5,656 bases of DNA from positions 1-5,656 of the forward strand of contig JAATVS010000379.1 of the NCBI GenBank assembly GCA_014523695.1, given 5' to 3'. Each line of letters begins with the position of its first letter. The first letter of the stretch is position 1. The DNA comes from Nitrososphaerales archaeon TH5895. Lineage in GTDB: Archaea; Thermoproteota; Nitrososphaeria; Nitrososphaerales; Nitrososphaeraceae. Below are positions 5,356 to 5,656 of this stretch, piece after piece. The notes under the pieces are model-generated. The model was not told the origin of the DNA and did not search any database. It saw only the letters and a program-made list of their open reading frames with translations. Both the position numbers and the translations under genes were made by a program.

Positions 5356-5656
5356 TTATTTTGAATCTATTCTTGCGTCTAAAAATGCAGGAATTTCTGA
5401 AACCCCTACTCTTTCTTGCATCATGGAGTCTCTATATCTTATTGTAACCGTATCATCCTTCATAGTTTGGTTATCAATAGTCAGGGCAAATGGAGCTCCT
5501 ATCTCTTCAAGTCTCCTATATCGCCTGCCTATAGAACCTGACTCGTCATAAAATGTTGGGTAATGCAATTTTAATTTTGTATATATATCCTGTGCTTTTT
5601 CGCGTAGTCCATCTTTGGTTACAAGTGGAAAAACGCCGAGAAGTATGGGAGCTATC
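5356..5656 (-). CDS. glyS: Glycyl-tRNA synthetase, C-terminal part (cut by window edge)
   Basis: The last 99 codons of the class II enzyme that charges tRNA(Gly) with glycine in the cytosol. The visible segment is the C-terminal anticodon-binding domain. It opens IAPILLGVFPLVTKDGLREK (the family's APxxxxVFPL motif), then LKLHYPTFYDESGSIGRRYR and RLEEIGAPFALTIDNQT (the RYRRxDEIGxP motif), and ends DTVTIRYRDSMMQERV plus a helix EIPAFLDARI. The order and spacing match the archaeal/eukaryotic alpha2 form rather than the bacterial alpha2-beta2 form. The frame is open to base 5656, so the true start lies outside; the TTG (5568) sometimes taken as a start is an internal Leu codon. The gene ends TAA at 5358-5356, 142 bp before the CHRD gene. 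The symbol follows common archaeal usage (glyS or glyQS). Confidence 0.95.
   Translation of the reverse strand, partial: IAPILLGVFPLVTKDGLREKAQDIYTKLKLHYPTFYDESGSIGRRYRRLEEIGAPFALTIDNQTMKDDTVTIRYRDSMMQERVGVSEIPAFLDARIDSK

Overview
The window reads as a chromosomal segment of an archaeon, most likely an AT-rich ammonia-oxidising thaumarchaeon (Nitrososphaeria; a Nitrosocosmicus-like genome would fit). This is inference. It rests on TATA-like boxes about 35-45 bp before several starts with very short leaders and little Shine-Dalgarno signal, a glycyl-tRNA synthetase C-terminus of the archaeal/eukaryotic kind, a bacterial-type UvrB, a cobyrinate diamide synthase, a secreted CHRD protein, low GC, and roomy intergenic spaces. 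No rRNA or tRNA gene is present to confirm it.

Layout. Bases 1-475 (minus) hold the N-terminal 158 codons of uvrB, which runs off the left edge. Bases 476-1206 form a 731-bp gap between divergent uvrB and cbiA. It is not featureless: the minus strand carries what looks like a decayed winged-helix regulator (792-1029, one in-frame stop and one frame change) and a 41-codon orphan reading frame (629-754). Bases 1207-2598 (plus) encode cobyrinic acid a,c-diamide synthase from a TTG start. It converges, with a 9-bp gap, on a nucleotide-sugar dehydrogenase (2608-3987, minus). Further right, all on the minus strand, are a 128-residue protein of unknown function (4141-4527), an exported CHRD-domain protein (4674-5213) and the last 99 codons of glycyl-tRNA synthetase (5356-5656, cut by the right edge).

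The genes do not form one pathway. UvrB serves nucleotide excision repair, CbiA cobalamin synthesis, the dehydrogenase surface-glycan precursor supply, and GlyRS translation. The minus-strand genes at the right are separated by about 140-155 bp each, and several have their own promoter-like sequence, so separate transcription is more likely than an operon.

I found no CRISPR array, insertion sequence, toxin-antitoxin pair or defence system, and no convincing undescribed system. The items most worth a second look are the changed catalytic-site positions in the dehydrogenase, paired His-to-Asp changes in the CHRD domain, the regulator remnant, and a perfect 14-bp palindrome ahead of the dehydrogenase.
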